From JAMXLO01 sp035569235 (lineage in GTDB: Bacteria; Pseudomonadota; Alphaproteobacteria; Acetobacterales; Acetobacteraceae): a stretch of 22,511 bases of DNA. Position 1 is the first letter of the stretch; every line of letters begins with the position of its first letter. Positions 1 through 6,940 of this stretch are shown here, one piece after another. Position numbers and translations under genes: made by a program. Location: contig DATMND010000169.1 of NCBI GenBank assembly GCA_035569235.1, positions 1-22,511 of the forward strand. Reading direction: 5' to 3'. Under the pieces are notes generated by a model, which worked only from the letters and a program-made list of their open reading frames with translations, made no database searches and had not been told where the DNA came from.

Positions 1-1
1 C

Positions 2-898
2 TTCGCGCTCGGCGGATACGCCATGGGCATGTACCTGATGCGCCAGATCGGCGCGCGTGGCGTCTATGGCAATGCCAACCTGCCCGACTTCATGGTGTTC
101 CTCGGCTGGCACGAACTGCCCTGGTACTGGCACGGCTTCGAGTGGTTCGCCTTTGCCGCACTCATGGTCGTGCTGGTACCCGGTCTGCTGGCGCTGGTAT
201 TCGGCTGGCTGGCGTTCCGCTCACGCGTCACCGGCGTGTATCTCTCGATCATCACCCAGGCGCTGACCTACGCATTGCTGCTGGCGTTCTTCCGCAACGA
301 CATGGGCTTCGGCGGCAACAACGGGATGACCGACTTCAAGGACCTGCTCGGCTTTCCCGTGCAGGCCGAGGCCTCACGCTGCGCGCTTCTGGTGATCACC
401 GCGCTGTTCCTCTGCGCGCAGTTCCTGATCGCCCGTTATTTGGTAACCTCGCGCTTCGGCAAGGTGCTGATCGCCGTTCGCGACACCGAGTCGCGCACCC
501 GCTTCCTCGGCTACCGGCCGGAATCCTACAAACTGGTTGTCTGGGTGCTGTCGGCGGTGATGGCTGGCATCGGCGGCGCGCTCTACGTGCCGCAGGTCGG
601 CATCATCAATCCGTCGGAGTTCTCGCCTGCCAACTCGATCGAGGCGGTGATCTGGGTGGCGGTCGGCGGTCGCGGCACATTGTCGGGCGCGATCCTGGGG
701 GCAGTGCTAGTCAATCTCGGCAAGACCTATTTCACCAGCGCACTGCCGTCACTCTGGCTTTACGCGCTGGGTGCGATGTTCATCTTCGTCACCTTGTTTT
801 TGCCGCGCGGCATCATGGGTTTGGTGCGCCGGCGCCGGCCGGCCGACGTGTCCGAGCCAACACCGGCGCAGGCCGCGGCACACGAGGTCACCGGATGA
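2..898 (+). CDS. urtC: Urea ABC transporter permease UrtC (5' end missing)
   Basis: Second inner-membrane permease subunit of the urea importer UrtABCDE, of the branched-chain amino acid (LivM) permease family. The frame is open from the window edge, and the first visible residues FALGGYAMGMYLMR are typical of the early part of UrtC, so the gene starts upstream. 298 residues are visible, about 80% of a usual UrtC. Several hydrophobic membrane segments are visible (for example the stretches around 170-215, 255-300, 390-440, 530-590 and 760-830 in DNA coordinates). The cytoplasmic coupling loop is seen as SRFGKVLIAVRDTESRTRFLGY, and the late glycine-rich VAVGGRGTLSGAILGA segment is typical of LivM/UrtC. 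The stop overlaps the urtD start by four bases (ATGA), so the two are translationally coupled. The following urtD, urtE and urease genes separate it from amino-acid LivM. Confidence 0.95.
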   Translation, partial: FALGGYAMGMYLMRQIGARGVYGNANLPDFMVFLGWHELPWYWHGFEWFAFAALMVVLVPGLLALVFGWLAFRSRVTGVYLSIITQALTYALLLAFFRNDMGFGGNNGMTDFKDLLGFPVQAEASRCALLVITALFLCAQFLIARYLVTSRFGKVLIAVRDTESRTRFLGYRPESYKLVVWVLSAVMAGIGGALYVPQVGIINPSEFSPANSIEAVIWVAVGGRGTLSGAILGAVLVNLGKTYFTSALPSLWLYALGAMFIFVTLFLPRGIMGLVRRRRPADVSEPTPAQAAAHEVTG

Positions 899-1656
899 GC
901 GGGGCGATCACCGAGCGCGGCGATACGCTGCTCTATCTGGATGGCGTCACCGTCACATTCGACGGGTTCCGTGCGCTGAACGCTTTGTCGCTGGTGCTGG
1001 AAGCCGGCGAGATGCGCGCCGTGATCGGCCCGAACGGCGCCGGCAAGACGACGATGATGGACGTGATCACCGGCAAGACGCGGCCGGATCAAGGCAAGGT
1101 GGTGTTCGGCAAGGATACCGATTTGACTCGGCTCGACGAACCGGCGATCGCCTCGCTGGGAATTGGGAGAAAATTCCAGAAGCCGACGGTGTTCGAGCCG
1201 CACACGGTGTGGGACAACCTGCTGCTGTCGCTGGCCGAGGACCGCCGGCCGCGATTCACGCTGTGGGCGCGCGAGACCGCCGCGGAGCGACGGCGGATCG
1301 AGGAGATTCTTGTCACGACACGCCTGACGGATCAGCGCTATCGTCCGGCGGCGGACCTGTCGCACGGTCAGAAGCAGTGGCTGGAGATCGGCATGCTGCT
1401 GGCACAGGAGCCGCAGCTTCTGCTGGTGGACGAGCCGGTGGCCGGCATGACGGACGCCGAGACCGAGCAGACCGCGGACCTGCTGCGCGAGATCAATCGG
1501 ACGCGCAGCGTGGTGGTGGTGGAGCACGATATGGCGTTCGTGCGCGCGCTCGATGTGAAGGTGACGGTGCTGCACGAAGGCTCGGTGCTGTCCGAGGGTT
1601 CGATCGACCATGTCAGCAGTGATCCGCGCGTGATCGAAGTGTATCTGGGACGATGA
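895..1656 (+). CDS. urtD: Urea ABC transporter ATP-binding protein UrtD
   Basis: One of the two cytoplasmic ATPases that power urea import through UrtBC. The 253-residue protein has Walker A GPNGAGKT at residues 45-52, an ABC signature of the form LSHGQKQWLEIG starting at 155, Walker B LLLVDEP at 175-181 and the switch histidine in VVEHD at about 211. The signature has H in place of the usual second G (LSHGQ), which is normal for UrtD. The start at 895 was chosen because its ATG overlaps the urtC stop; the same frame is open further upstream only as an antisense-like GC-rich extension. It is followed by a palindromic repeat and then urtE. UrtD rather than LivG is favoured by the ureases downstream. 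Confidence 0.95.
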   Translation: MSGAITERGDTLLYLDGVTVTFDGFRALNALSLVLEAGEMRAVIGPNGAGKTTMMDVITGKTRPDQGKVVFGKDTDLTRLDEPAIASLGIGRKFQKPTVFEPHTVWDNLLLSLAEDRRPRFTLWARETAAERRRIEEILVTTRLTDQRYRPAADLSHGQKQWLEIGMLLAQEPQLLLVDEPVAGMTDAETEQTADLLREINRTRSVVVVEHDMAFVRALDVKVTVLHEGSVLSEGSIDHVSSDPRVIEVYLGR

Positions 1657-1667
1657 TTCCTCACCGC

Positions 1668-1733
1668 GTCATTCCCGCGAAAGCGGGAACCCAGTGCTGT
1701 CACTCCCTGGGTCCCCGCTTTCGCGGGGATGAC
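1668..1733 (+). repeat. Palindromic repeat, family A, between urtD and urtE
   Basis: Two 27-base arms (1668-1694 and 1707-1733) are inverted copies of each other apart from a few changes, with a 12-base spacer. The arms begin GTCATTCCCGCGAAAGCGGG and end CGCGGGGATGAC. The same family occurs at 22145-22220. As RNA it would form a long, very stable hairpin. It fills almost all of the gap between urtD and urtE. Translated, this family gives the VIPAKAGTQ-type nonsense peptides common in alphaproteobacterial intergenic repeats. Confidence 0.9.
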
Positions 1734-1743
1734 GGAACTGGCG

Positions 1744-2439
1744 ATGCTTGAAGTCGATCACGTCGACCTCCACTACGGCGCCGCCATCGCGCTGCGCCAG
1801 GTGTCGCTGACCGCGGAGGTCGGCGCGGTGACCTGCCTGCTTGGCCGCAACGGAGTGGGCAAGACCAGTCTGCTGCGCGCGATCACCGGCGCGCATCCGA
1901 TCAGTGCCGGCGCGATCCGCTGGGAGGGTGCGGACATCACGCGCCTGCCGATCCACGATCGCGCGCGGCGCGGTATCGCCTGGGTGCCGCAGGGCCGCGA
2001 TATTTTCCCCCTGCTGACAGTCCGTGAAAATCTGGAGACCGGGTTTGCCGTGCTGCCGCGCGGCGGGCGTCGCGTGCCGGGCGAGGTGTTCGAGCTGTTT
2101 CCGGTGCTGAACACGATGCTGCGTCGGCGCGGCGGCGATCTGTCGGGCGGGCAGCAGCAGCAGCTTGCGATCGCGCGGGCGCTGGTGATGAGGCCGCGGC
2201 TGCTGGTGCTGGACGAGCCGACGGAGGGCATCCAGCCCAGCATCATCAAGGATATTGGACGGGTGATCGCGCTGTTGCGGTCGCGCGGCGACATGGCCAT
2301 CCTGCTGGTGGAGCAGTATTTCGATTTTGCCCGCGAACTTGCGCAGACGATCGTGGTGATGGATCGCGGCGATGTCGTGCTGTCGGGCCGGCGGGAGGAG
2401 TTGAACGAGGAGGATGTACGACGCCGCCTCTCTGTCTGA
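1744..2439 (+). CDS. urtE: Urea ABC transporter ATP-binding protein UrtE
   Basis: Second cytoplasmic ATPase of the urea importer (LivF-like). From the ATG at 1744 it has 231 residues: Walker A GRNGVGKT at 34-41, Q-loop glutamine in VPQGRDIFP near 83, signature LSGGQQQQ at 133-140, Walker B LLVLDEP at 153-159, and a C-terminal LLVEQYFDFA segment, the usual H-loop region of LivF/UrtE. An in-frame ATG at 1729 lies inside the repeat arm and would add MTELA. I prefer 1744 because UrtE proteins normally begin MLEV or MLQV directly before the first strand and because 1729 is part of a mobile repeat. Neither start has a strong ribosome binding site (only GGAA at about 1734-1737). The 3' end overlaps ureD by 26 bases. 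Confidence 0.93.
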   Translation: MLEVDHVDLHYGAAIALRQVSLTAEVGAVTCLLGRNGVGKTSLLRAITGAHPISAGAIRWEGADITRLPIHDRARRGIAWVPQGRDIFPLLTVRENLETGFAVLPRGGRRVPGEVFELFPVLNTMLRRRGGDLSGGQQQQLAIARALVMRPRLLVLDEPTEGIQPSIIKDIGRVIALLRSRGDMAILLVEQYFDFARELAQTIVVMDRGDVVLSGRREELNEEDVRRRLSV

Positions 2440-3247
2440 CGCTCCGACCATGCAGCGTGCGGTGGGAGAGTTGCGCGTGTACCTGCGCGCGCGCGACAGG
2501 CGGACCGTGCTGGAGGGTTTGCGCCAGGCGGGCTGCCTCAAGGCGCGCTTTCCGCGGCCGGAGCATGCCGACTGGTCGAGCGTCGTTACGCTGAACACAT
2601 CCGGTGGGATCGCCGGGGGGGATCGGCTGGACAGTGCGTTCTCGGTGCGGACCGGCGCGCGTGCGACGATAGCGGCGCAGGCTGCGGAGCGGTTCTATCG
2701 CTCGTTGCCCGGAGGCGCCCCATCACAGGTGCGCACTCGGATCGTGGTCGCCGATGGCGCCGCGGTGGAGTGGTTGCCGCAGGAGACCATCCTGTTCGAT
2801 TGCTGCGCGCTCGACCGGCGTCTGCACGTCGAGCTTGCCGCGGATGCCTGGTTTCTTGGTGTTGAAAGCCTGGTATTTGGACGCGCCGCGATGGGAGAGT
2901 CCGTGGAATTGGCATCATTGCGCGATGTCATTCAGGTGCGCCGCGCCGGGCGCTTGTTGTGGCATGACGCTATTCGCCTGGACGGCGCTGTGGCCGCCAC
3001 ACTGCAACGACCGGCAATTGCCGATGGGGCGCGCGCGGTCGCAACACTGGTGCATGTCGCGCCTGATGTCGAGCGTGCGTTGGATACGGTGCGTGCGGCG
3101 TCACCTCATTGTGGTGTCAGTGCGTGGAACGGCATGTTGATCGCGCGCATGATTGCGGCTGACGGTGCGTCGCTGCGGAAAATGGCGGTCGCCGTGCTGA
3201 ATGTGCTCCGTGCCGGGCGTCCGCTGCCGCGCGTTTGGAATTGCTGA
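2414..3247 (+). CDS. ureD: Urease accessory protein UreD
   Basis: Scaffold of the UreDFG complex that binds apo-urease and helps load nickel and CO2 into the active site. The 277 residues have the family hallmarks: MQRAVGELRV with KARFPRP near the N-terminus, TLNTSGGIAGGDRL (the conserved NTSGG-GGD region), AAERFYRS, and WLPQETILFDCCALDRRL (the W-P-E/T-F region), ending with a short cysteine-containing tail after LRAGRPLPRVWNC. The ATG at 2414 overlaps urtE and follows GAGGAGG with no spacing. The ATG at 2450 (MQRAVGE) fits the family N-terminus well but has no Shine-Dalgarno, so the start is uncertain. The usual length is about 260-290 residues. It is coupled to urtE, which ties transport and urease maturation into one transcript. 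Confidence 0.95.
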   Translation: MYDAASLSDAPTMQRAVGELRVYLRARDRRTVLEGLRQAGCLKARFPRPEHADWSSVVTLNTSGGIAGGDRLDSAFSVRTGARATIAAQAAERFYRSLPGGAPSQVRTRIVVADGAAVEWLPQETILFDCCALDRRLHVELAADAWFLGVESLVFGRAAMGESVELASLRDVIQVRRAGRLLWHDAIRLDGAVAATLQRPAIADGARAVATLVHVAPDVERALDTVRAASPHCGVSAWNGMLIARMIAADGASLRKMAVAVLNVLRAGRPLPRVWNC

Positions 3248-3257
3248 GGAAAGTCAC

Positions 3258-3383
3258 ATGAACCTGACGCCATGCACTCCCTTCTCGTCATGGCCGGGCT
3301 TGACCCGGCCATCCGTGCACCACCGTTGCTGTGTAGATGGCCGGATCAAGTCCGGCCATGACGGCCAGTCGCGGATGGCATGA
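3258..3383 (+). other. Possible 41-codon leader peptide or ghost ureA start
   Basis: From the duplicated ATG at 3258, the frame reads MNLTP (identical to the UreA N-terminus) and then runs into the translated palindrome (SWPGLTRPS ... RIKSGHDG), ending at TGA 3381-3383. A plausible Shine-Dalgarno (GAGGAAAG) precedes it. The stop directly abuts the ureA Shine-Dalgarno AAAGGAGG (3383-3390), so if the frame is translated it could be coupled to ureA. Most of its length is repeat sequence, so it is more likely a by-product of repeat insertion than a functional peptide. Confidence 0.3.
3287..3362 (+). repeat. Palindromic repeat, family B, upstream of ureA
   Basis: Two 28-base inverted arms (3287-3314 and 3335-3362) with a 20-base spacer, 76 bases in all. 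It begins GTCATGGCCGGGCTTGACCC and ends CCGGCCATGAC. The arms differ by only a few bases. The same family, with the same 76-base size and 20-base spacer, is at 6935-7010, and a shortened form is at 8323-8351. Confidence 0.93.
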
Positions 3384-3396
3384 AAGGAGGCGTCGC

Positions 3397-3699
3397 ATGA
3401 ACCTGACGCCGCGCGAGAAGGACAAGTTGCTGATCAGCATGGCCGCGATGGTCGCGCGGCGCCGTCTGGAACGCGGTGTCAGGCTCAATCATCCCGAAGC
3501 GGTTGCGCTGATTACCGACTTCGTTGTCGAGGGTGCGCGCGACGGCCGCAGCGTCGCCGACCTGATGGAGGCTGGCGGCAAGGTGATCAGCCGTGCGCAG
3601 GTGATGGAAGGCGTCGCCGAGATGATCCACGACGTGCAGGTGGAAGCGACGTTCCCCGACGGGACGAAGCTGGTTACCGTGCACGAGCCGATAAGGTGA
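3397..3699 (+). CDS. ureA: Urease gamma subunit UreA
   Basis: Small structural subunit of nickel urease, part of the (UreABC)3 enzyme that hydrolyses urea to ammonia and carbamate in the cytoplasm. It has 100 residues, exactly the usual length. Family motifs are MNLTPREKDKLL at the N-terminus, RGVRLNHPEAVALI around 27-39, EGARDGRSVADLM near 46-58, and FPDGTKLVTVHEPI at the C-terminus. The start at 3397 is fixed by a near-perfect Shine-Dalgarno AAAGGAGG (3383-3390) six bases upstream. The frame is open further upstream through repeat sequence, which would give a spurious N-terminal extension. Unusually, ureB does not follow directly: a foreign-looking gene starts 16 bases after the stop. Confidence 0.97.
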   Translation: MNLTPREKDKLLISMAAMVARRRLERGVRLNHPEAVALITDFVVEGARDGRSVADLMEAGGKVISRAQVMEGVAEMIHDVQVEATFPDGTKLVTVHEPIR

Positions 3700-3715
3700 T
3701 CCCGCGAGGGGCTGC

Positions 3716-4369
3716 ATGACAAACCGGCAGCGAATTACTGAGTACTTGCGGACTATCGCACCCAAGGGTGCGTCCAACTCGGACATATGCTCCGCAACCC
3801 GCGTGTCGCCGCATGCTCAGGTTTTTCAGATCACGGGCCAACTCATGTCCGAGGGGATTATTCACGGGCGCAAGCTGGGAAACGAATGGTATTTCACTTG
3901 GTCTGGAAGCGACGATAGCGGTAGAACTGCGCCAAACACTCAACCAGACCTCCACCGCCTACCGATGAACTCAGGGCCATCATATACTCCCGCCGATTTC
4001 GAGCAGTCAGCTGCGGTTGCGATGGGCCGATACTACGGTACGACCTTTGCTCCAGGACTTATCCCCGGCGTGCCGAAAAAATTTGACTTCGTATCGCCAG
4101 ATCGAAAGATCGTGGGCGACGCGAAGTACTATACTCTGGTGAATAGCATTGGGTTGCCACCCGCCAAGTTCTCGATAATCGCCGAGCATGTTTGGCTACT
4201 CGAGCGCACTAAGGCTGACCGACAATTCCTGGTGTTCGGCAACGAACGCCGCGTTCCGGAGAGATGGTTGGCCAAATACGGTTGCTTGGTCGATGCCTGT
4301 TGCTTTTTCTTCCTTATGCCAGATGGAACATTGCAGCCGTTGCACGGGGCCAAGGATTCGTGCCCGTGA
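3716..4369 (+). CDS. Winged-helix plus PD-(D/E)XK nuclease-like protein inserted between ureA and ureB
   Basis: I do not recognise a named family. Residues about 5-62 (ITEYLRTIAPKGASNSDICS ... GIIHGRKLGNEWYF) look like a winged helix-turn-helix. A polar linker (about 63-90) leads to a C-terminal half with a plausible restriction-endonuclease-fold core: E96 in DFEQSAAVAMGRYYG, D124 in PKKFDFVSPD, and D135-A-K137 in VGDAKYY. This matches the E...D...(D/E)xK pattern of PD-(D/E)XK nucleases. The 217-residue length suits a small solitary nuclease. The start has GAGGGG at 3705-3710, five bases before the ATG. My hand count over 3781-4320 gives about 55% GC, against roughly 70% or more in parts of ureC, and codon choice is more AT-rich, which suggests horizontal acquisition. 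It has no role in known urease biology. A defence or selfish nuclease riding on the urease transcript is an inference; a DNA-binding regulator is an alternative. Confidence 0.75.
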   Translation: MTNRQRITEYLRTIAPKGASNSDICSATRVSPHAQVFQITGQLMSEGIIHGRKLGNEWYFTWSGSDDSGRTAPNTQPDLHRLPMNSGPSYTPADFEQSAAVAMGRYYGTTFAPGLIPGVPKKFDFVSPDRKIVGDAKYYTLVNSIGLPPAKFSIIAEHVWLLERTKADRQFLVFGNERRVPERWLAKYGCLVDACCFFFLMPDGTLQPLHGAKDSCP

Positions 4370-4424
4370 AGTTGACAGGGGACCAGCGCGGCTGCCGTAG
4401 CTGCCAGCCCATGAAGGAAGCCAC

Positions 4425-4733
4425 ATGATCCCCGGCGAAATCCTGACAACCGACGGCGACATCGAGCTGAACGCCGGCCTTGTCCGCACCACGCTGACCG
4501 TCGCCAACACTGGCGACCGACCGATCCAGGTCGGCAGCCACTACCACTTCGCCGAAACCAACCCCGCACTTGCCTTTGACCGCGCCTCCGCACGCGGCCA
4601 GCGGCTGGATATCGCGGCCGGCACCGCGGTGCGCTTCGAACCCGGCCAGACGCGCGAAGTGAGCCTGGTGCCGTATCGCGGCAAACGCATTGTGCAAGGG
4701 TTCCGCGGCACCATCATGGGAGCCCTCGACTGA
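4425..4733 (+). CDS. ureB: Urease beta subunit UreB
   Basis: Second small structural subunit of nickel urease. It has 102 residues, the normal size for a separate beta subunit. Hallmarks are MIPGEI at the N-terminus, the N-T-GDRPIQVGSHYHFAETNPALAFDR segment (about 29-54), GTAVRFEPGQTREVSLV and a C-terminal GFRGTIMGALD. The Shine-Dalgarno AAGGAAG (4414-4420) lies four bases upstream. The stop TGA overlaps the ureC ATG by one base (TGATG), so ureB and ureC are coupled. Upstream it is separated by 55 bases from the inserted nuclease-like gene, so its expression now depends on read-through across that gene or on a start within or after it. Confidence 0.97.
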   Translation: MIPGEILTTDGDIELNAGLVRTTLTVANTGDRPIQVGSHYHFAETNPALAFDRASARGQRLDIAAGTAVRFEPGQTREVSLVPYRGKRIVQGFRGTIMGALD

Positions 4734-6442
4734 TGGCCCGCATCACCCGTCGCGCCTATGCCGACATGTTCGGTCCGACCACCGGCGATCGGGTGCGCCT
4801 CGCCGACACCGATCTGGTCGTCGAAGTGGAACGCGACCTCACCACCTACGGCGAGGAAGTCAAATTTGGCGGAGGGAAAGTGATCCGCGATGGCATGGGC
4901 CAGTCGCAGGCATCGCAGGCGGAAGGCGCGGTCGACACGGTGATCACCAATGCGCTGATCATCGATCACTGGGGGATCGTCAAAGCCGATGTCGCGATTA
5001 CCAACGGTCGCATCACCAGGATCGGCAAGGCCGGCAATCCCGACGTCCAGCCGAATGTCGACATCGTCATCGGCCCAGGCACCGAGGTGATCGCCGGCGA
5101 GGGGAAAATCCTCACCGCGGGCGGCATCGACAGTCACATCCATTTCATCTGTCCGCAGCAGGTGGAGGACGCGATCGCCGCCGGCATGACGACGCTGATC
5201 GGAGGCGGCACCGGCCCCGCGACCGGCACCGCCGCCACCACGTGCACACCGGGTCCCTGGCACCTCGCGCGCATGTTGCAGGCGGCCGAGGGCCTGCCGG
5301 TCAATCTCGCATTCGCGGCGAAGGGCAACGCGTCGCGCCCCGCGGCGCTGGAGGAAATGATCCGTGCGGGCGCCGCCTGCCTGAAGCTGCACGAGGATTG
5401 GGGCACGACGCCGGCGGCGATCGATTGCGCGCTGTCGGTGGCCGACCGGTTCGATGTGCAGGTGATGATCCACACCGACACGCTGAACGAATCCGGTTTC
5501 GTCGAGGATACGATTGCGGCGTTCCAGGGGCGCACCATCCACGCCTTCCACACCGAAGGCGCCGGCGGCGGACACGCGCCCGATATCATCAAAGTGGCGT
5601 CGCTGGCCAATGTGCTGCCGAGTTCGACCAACCCGACGCGGCCTTACACGGCGAACACGCTCGACGAGCATTTGGATATGCTGATGGTGTGCCATCACCT
5701 CGATGCGTCGATCCCCGAGGACGTGGCGTTCGCCGAGAGCCGTATCCGCAAGGAGACGATTGCGGCCGAGGACATCCTGCACGATCTGGGCGCGCTTTCG
5801 ATGATGTCGTCGGACAGCCAGGCGATGGGACGCGTCGGCGAGGTGATCATCCGAACCTGGCAGACCGCGCACAAGATGAAGCAGCAGCGCGGTGCGTTGC
5901 CCAGTGACGGCACGGGCAACGACAACGCGCGGGTGAAGCGCTACATCGCGAAATACACGATCAATCCTGCGATCGCGCAGGGGATGGCGAACGAGATCGG
6001 ATCGATCGAGGCAGGAAAGCTCGCCGACTTGGTGCTATGGTCACCGGCTTTCTTTGGCGTGAAGCCCGATCTGGTGATCAAGGGCGGCAGCATCGCGTGC
6101 GCGCCGATGGGCGATCCAAATGCCTCGATCCCGACGCCGCAGCCGGTGCACTACCGGCCGATGTTCGGCGTCTATGGTCGCGCGGTGGTTGAAAACTGCA
6201 TCAGCTTCGTCTCTGCCGCAGCGCTGGATGCCGGCATAGGTGCTGTTTTGAAGCTGCAGCGCCGCCTTGTGCCAGTCGCCGACACCCGTGCGGGCATTGG
6301 CAAGCGGTCGATGATCCACAACGACGCAACGCCGGCGATTGAGGTCGATGCGGAGACCTACGAGGTGCGCGCCGACGGCGTGCTACTGACCTGCGAACCG
6401 GCCACGGTGCTGCCGATGGCGCAACGCTACTTTCTGTTCTGA
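4733..6442 (+). CDS. ureC: Urease alpha subunit UreC (catalytic)
   Basis: Catalytic subunit of nickel urease, 569 residues (the usual length is 566-572). All active-site residues are visible, offset by one from the Klebsiella numbering: nickel ligands H135 and H137 (HIHF), the carbamylated lysine K218 with H220 (KLHEDWG), H247 (IHTDT), H273 (FHTEGAGGGH), flap residues C320 and H321 (VCHHLD), and D361 (SSDSQAMG). The N-terminus MARITRRAYADMFGPTTGDR is canonical. The C-terminus ends MAQRYFLF, as expected. No sign of decay is seen, so urease should be active if matured. It is coupled to ureB in front and ureE behind by one-base overlaps. Confidence 0.98.
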   Translation: MARITRRAYADMFGPTTGDRVRLADTDLVVEVERDLTTYGEEVKFGGGKVIRDGMGQSQASQAEGAVDTVITNALIIDHWGIVKADVAITNGRITRIGKAGNPDVQPNVDIVIGPGTEVIAGEGKILTAGGIDSHIHFICPQQVEDAIAAGMTTLIGGGTGPATGTAATTCTPGPWHLARMLQAAEGLPVNLAFAAKGNASRPAALEEMIRAGAACLKLHEDWGTTPAAIDCALSVADRFDVQVMIHTDTLNESGFVEDTIAAFQGRTIHAFHTEGAGGGHAPDIIKVASLANVLPSSTNPTRPYTANTLDEHLDMLMVCHHLDASIPEDVAFAESRIRKETIAAEDILHDLGALSMMSSDSQAMGRVGEVIIRTWQTAHKMKQQRGALPSDGTGNDNARVKRYIAKYTINPAIAQGMANEIGSIEAGKLADLVLWSPAFFGVKPDLVIKGGSIACAPMGDPNASIPTPQPVHYRPMFGVYGRAVVENCISFVSAAALDAGIGAVLKLQRRLVPVADTRAGIGKRSMIHNDATPAIEVDAETYEVRADGVLLTCEPATVLPMAQRYFLF

Positions 6443-6894
6443 TGCGCGCCGAGGCCGTTCTGCCTGCCGGCACGTGGGACTCGGTGGGGGAAATCGATCG
6501 CGTGCTGATCGATTTCGACCGCCGCCATCGCCGGCGGATCCTGCTGCGCACCGAGCAGGGCAGGGAGGTGCTGCTGGACCTGCCGCAGGCCGTGCGGCTG
6601 CGCCATGGCGACGGGCTCGCGGTGGAGACTGGCGTGGTGCGGGTGTGCGCGAAACCGGAACCGCTGCTGGAGATCCACGCGCACGACGCGGGTGAAATGG
6701 TGCGCATCGCCTGGCATCTCGGCAATCGCCATCTGCCGGTGCAGTTGCTGGGCGGGCGTATCCGCATACGTGCGGATCATGTGATCAGGGACATGGTGGA
6801 AGGGCTCGGTGGCCACGTGGAGGCGATTGAGGCGCCGTTCGATCCCGAACCTGGGGCGTATGCCGGCGGACATCATCACCATGATCACGAGTGA
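6442..6894 (+). CDS. ureE: Urease accessory nickel metallochaperone UreE
   Basis: Delivers nickel to the UreDFG-urease pre-activation complex. It has 150 residues: an N-terminal peptide-binding domain (residues about 1-70, with DRVLIDFDRRHRRRILLRT and LPQAVRLRHGDGL), then the metal-binding domain with the conserved segment MVRIAWHLGNRHLPVQ (about 91-106) and IRADHVIRDML-type DHVI motif, ending in a short histidine-rich tail GGHHHHDHE that could bind extra nickel. The start overlaps the ureC stop by one base. The last codons are part of a 30-base tandem duplication that runs into the following repeat (6887-6940). It is separated from ureF by 142 bases of mostly repeat sequence. Confidence 0.95.
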   Translation: MRAEAVLPAGTWDSVGEIDRVLIDFDRRHRRRILLRTEQGREVLLDLPQAVRLRHGDGLAVETGVVRVCAKPEPLLEIHAHDAGEMVRIAWHLGNRHLPVQLLGGRIRIRADHVIRDMVEGLGGHVEAIEAPFDPEPGAYAGGHHHHDHE

Positions 6895-6940
6895 CCTTCT
6901 TCCCGTCATGTTGACGACGAGTGACCTTATTCCCGTCATG
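6887..6940 (+). repeat. 30-base tandem duplication across the ureE stop
   Basis: ACGAGTGACCTTCTTCCCGT and the following CATG (6887-6910) recur at 6917-6940 with one change (C to A at 6929), a period of 30 bases. Each copy carries the end of ureE (GAG TGA) and the GTCATG that begins the family B palindrome. The duplication therefore spans the junction between gene end and repeat. Confidence 0.85.

Larger units (their letters stand above)
3254..3410 (+). repeat. Direct repeat of the ureA start flanking a palindromic element
   Basis: The 18 bases at 3254-3271 (GTCACATGAACCTGACGCC without its first G) recur at 3393-3410 with one change (A to G just before the ATG); the shared 14-base core is ATGAACCTGACGCC at 3258-3271 and 3397-3410. 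The second copy is the true ureA start. The first has the same ATG and codons MNLTP, preceded by GAGGAAAG (3246-3253). The palindrome 3287-3362 lies between the two copies but touches neither, being 15 bases from the left copy and 30 from the right. Confidence 0.85.

Noticed and set aside
3254..3410. Insertion sequence with target-site duplication upstream of ureA
   Set aside because: No transposase is present and the direct repeats do not abut the palindrome, so a classical insertion sequence is not supported.
4541..5872. Long open frame on the - strand, 443 codons, inside ureC and ureB
   Set aside because: It is antisense to a complete, motif-perfect ureC. Such frames are expected in GC-rich DNA; the translation is rich in R, H, D and A with no family motif.
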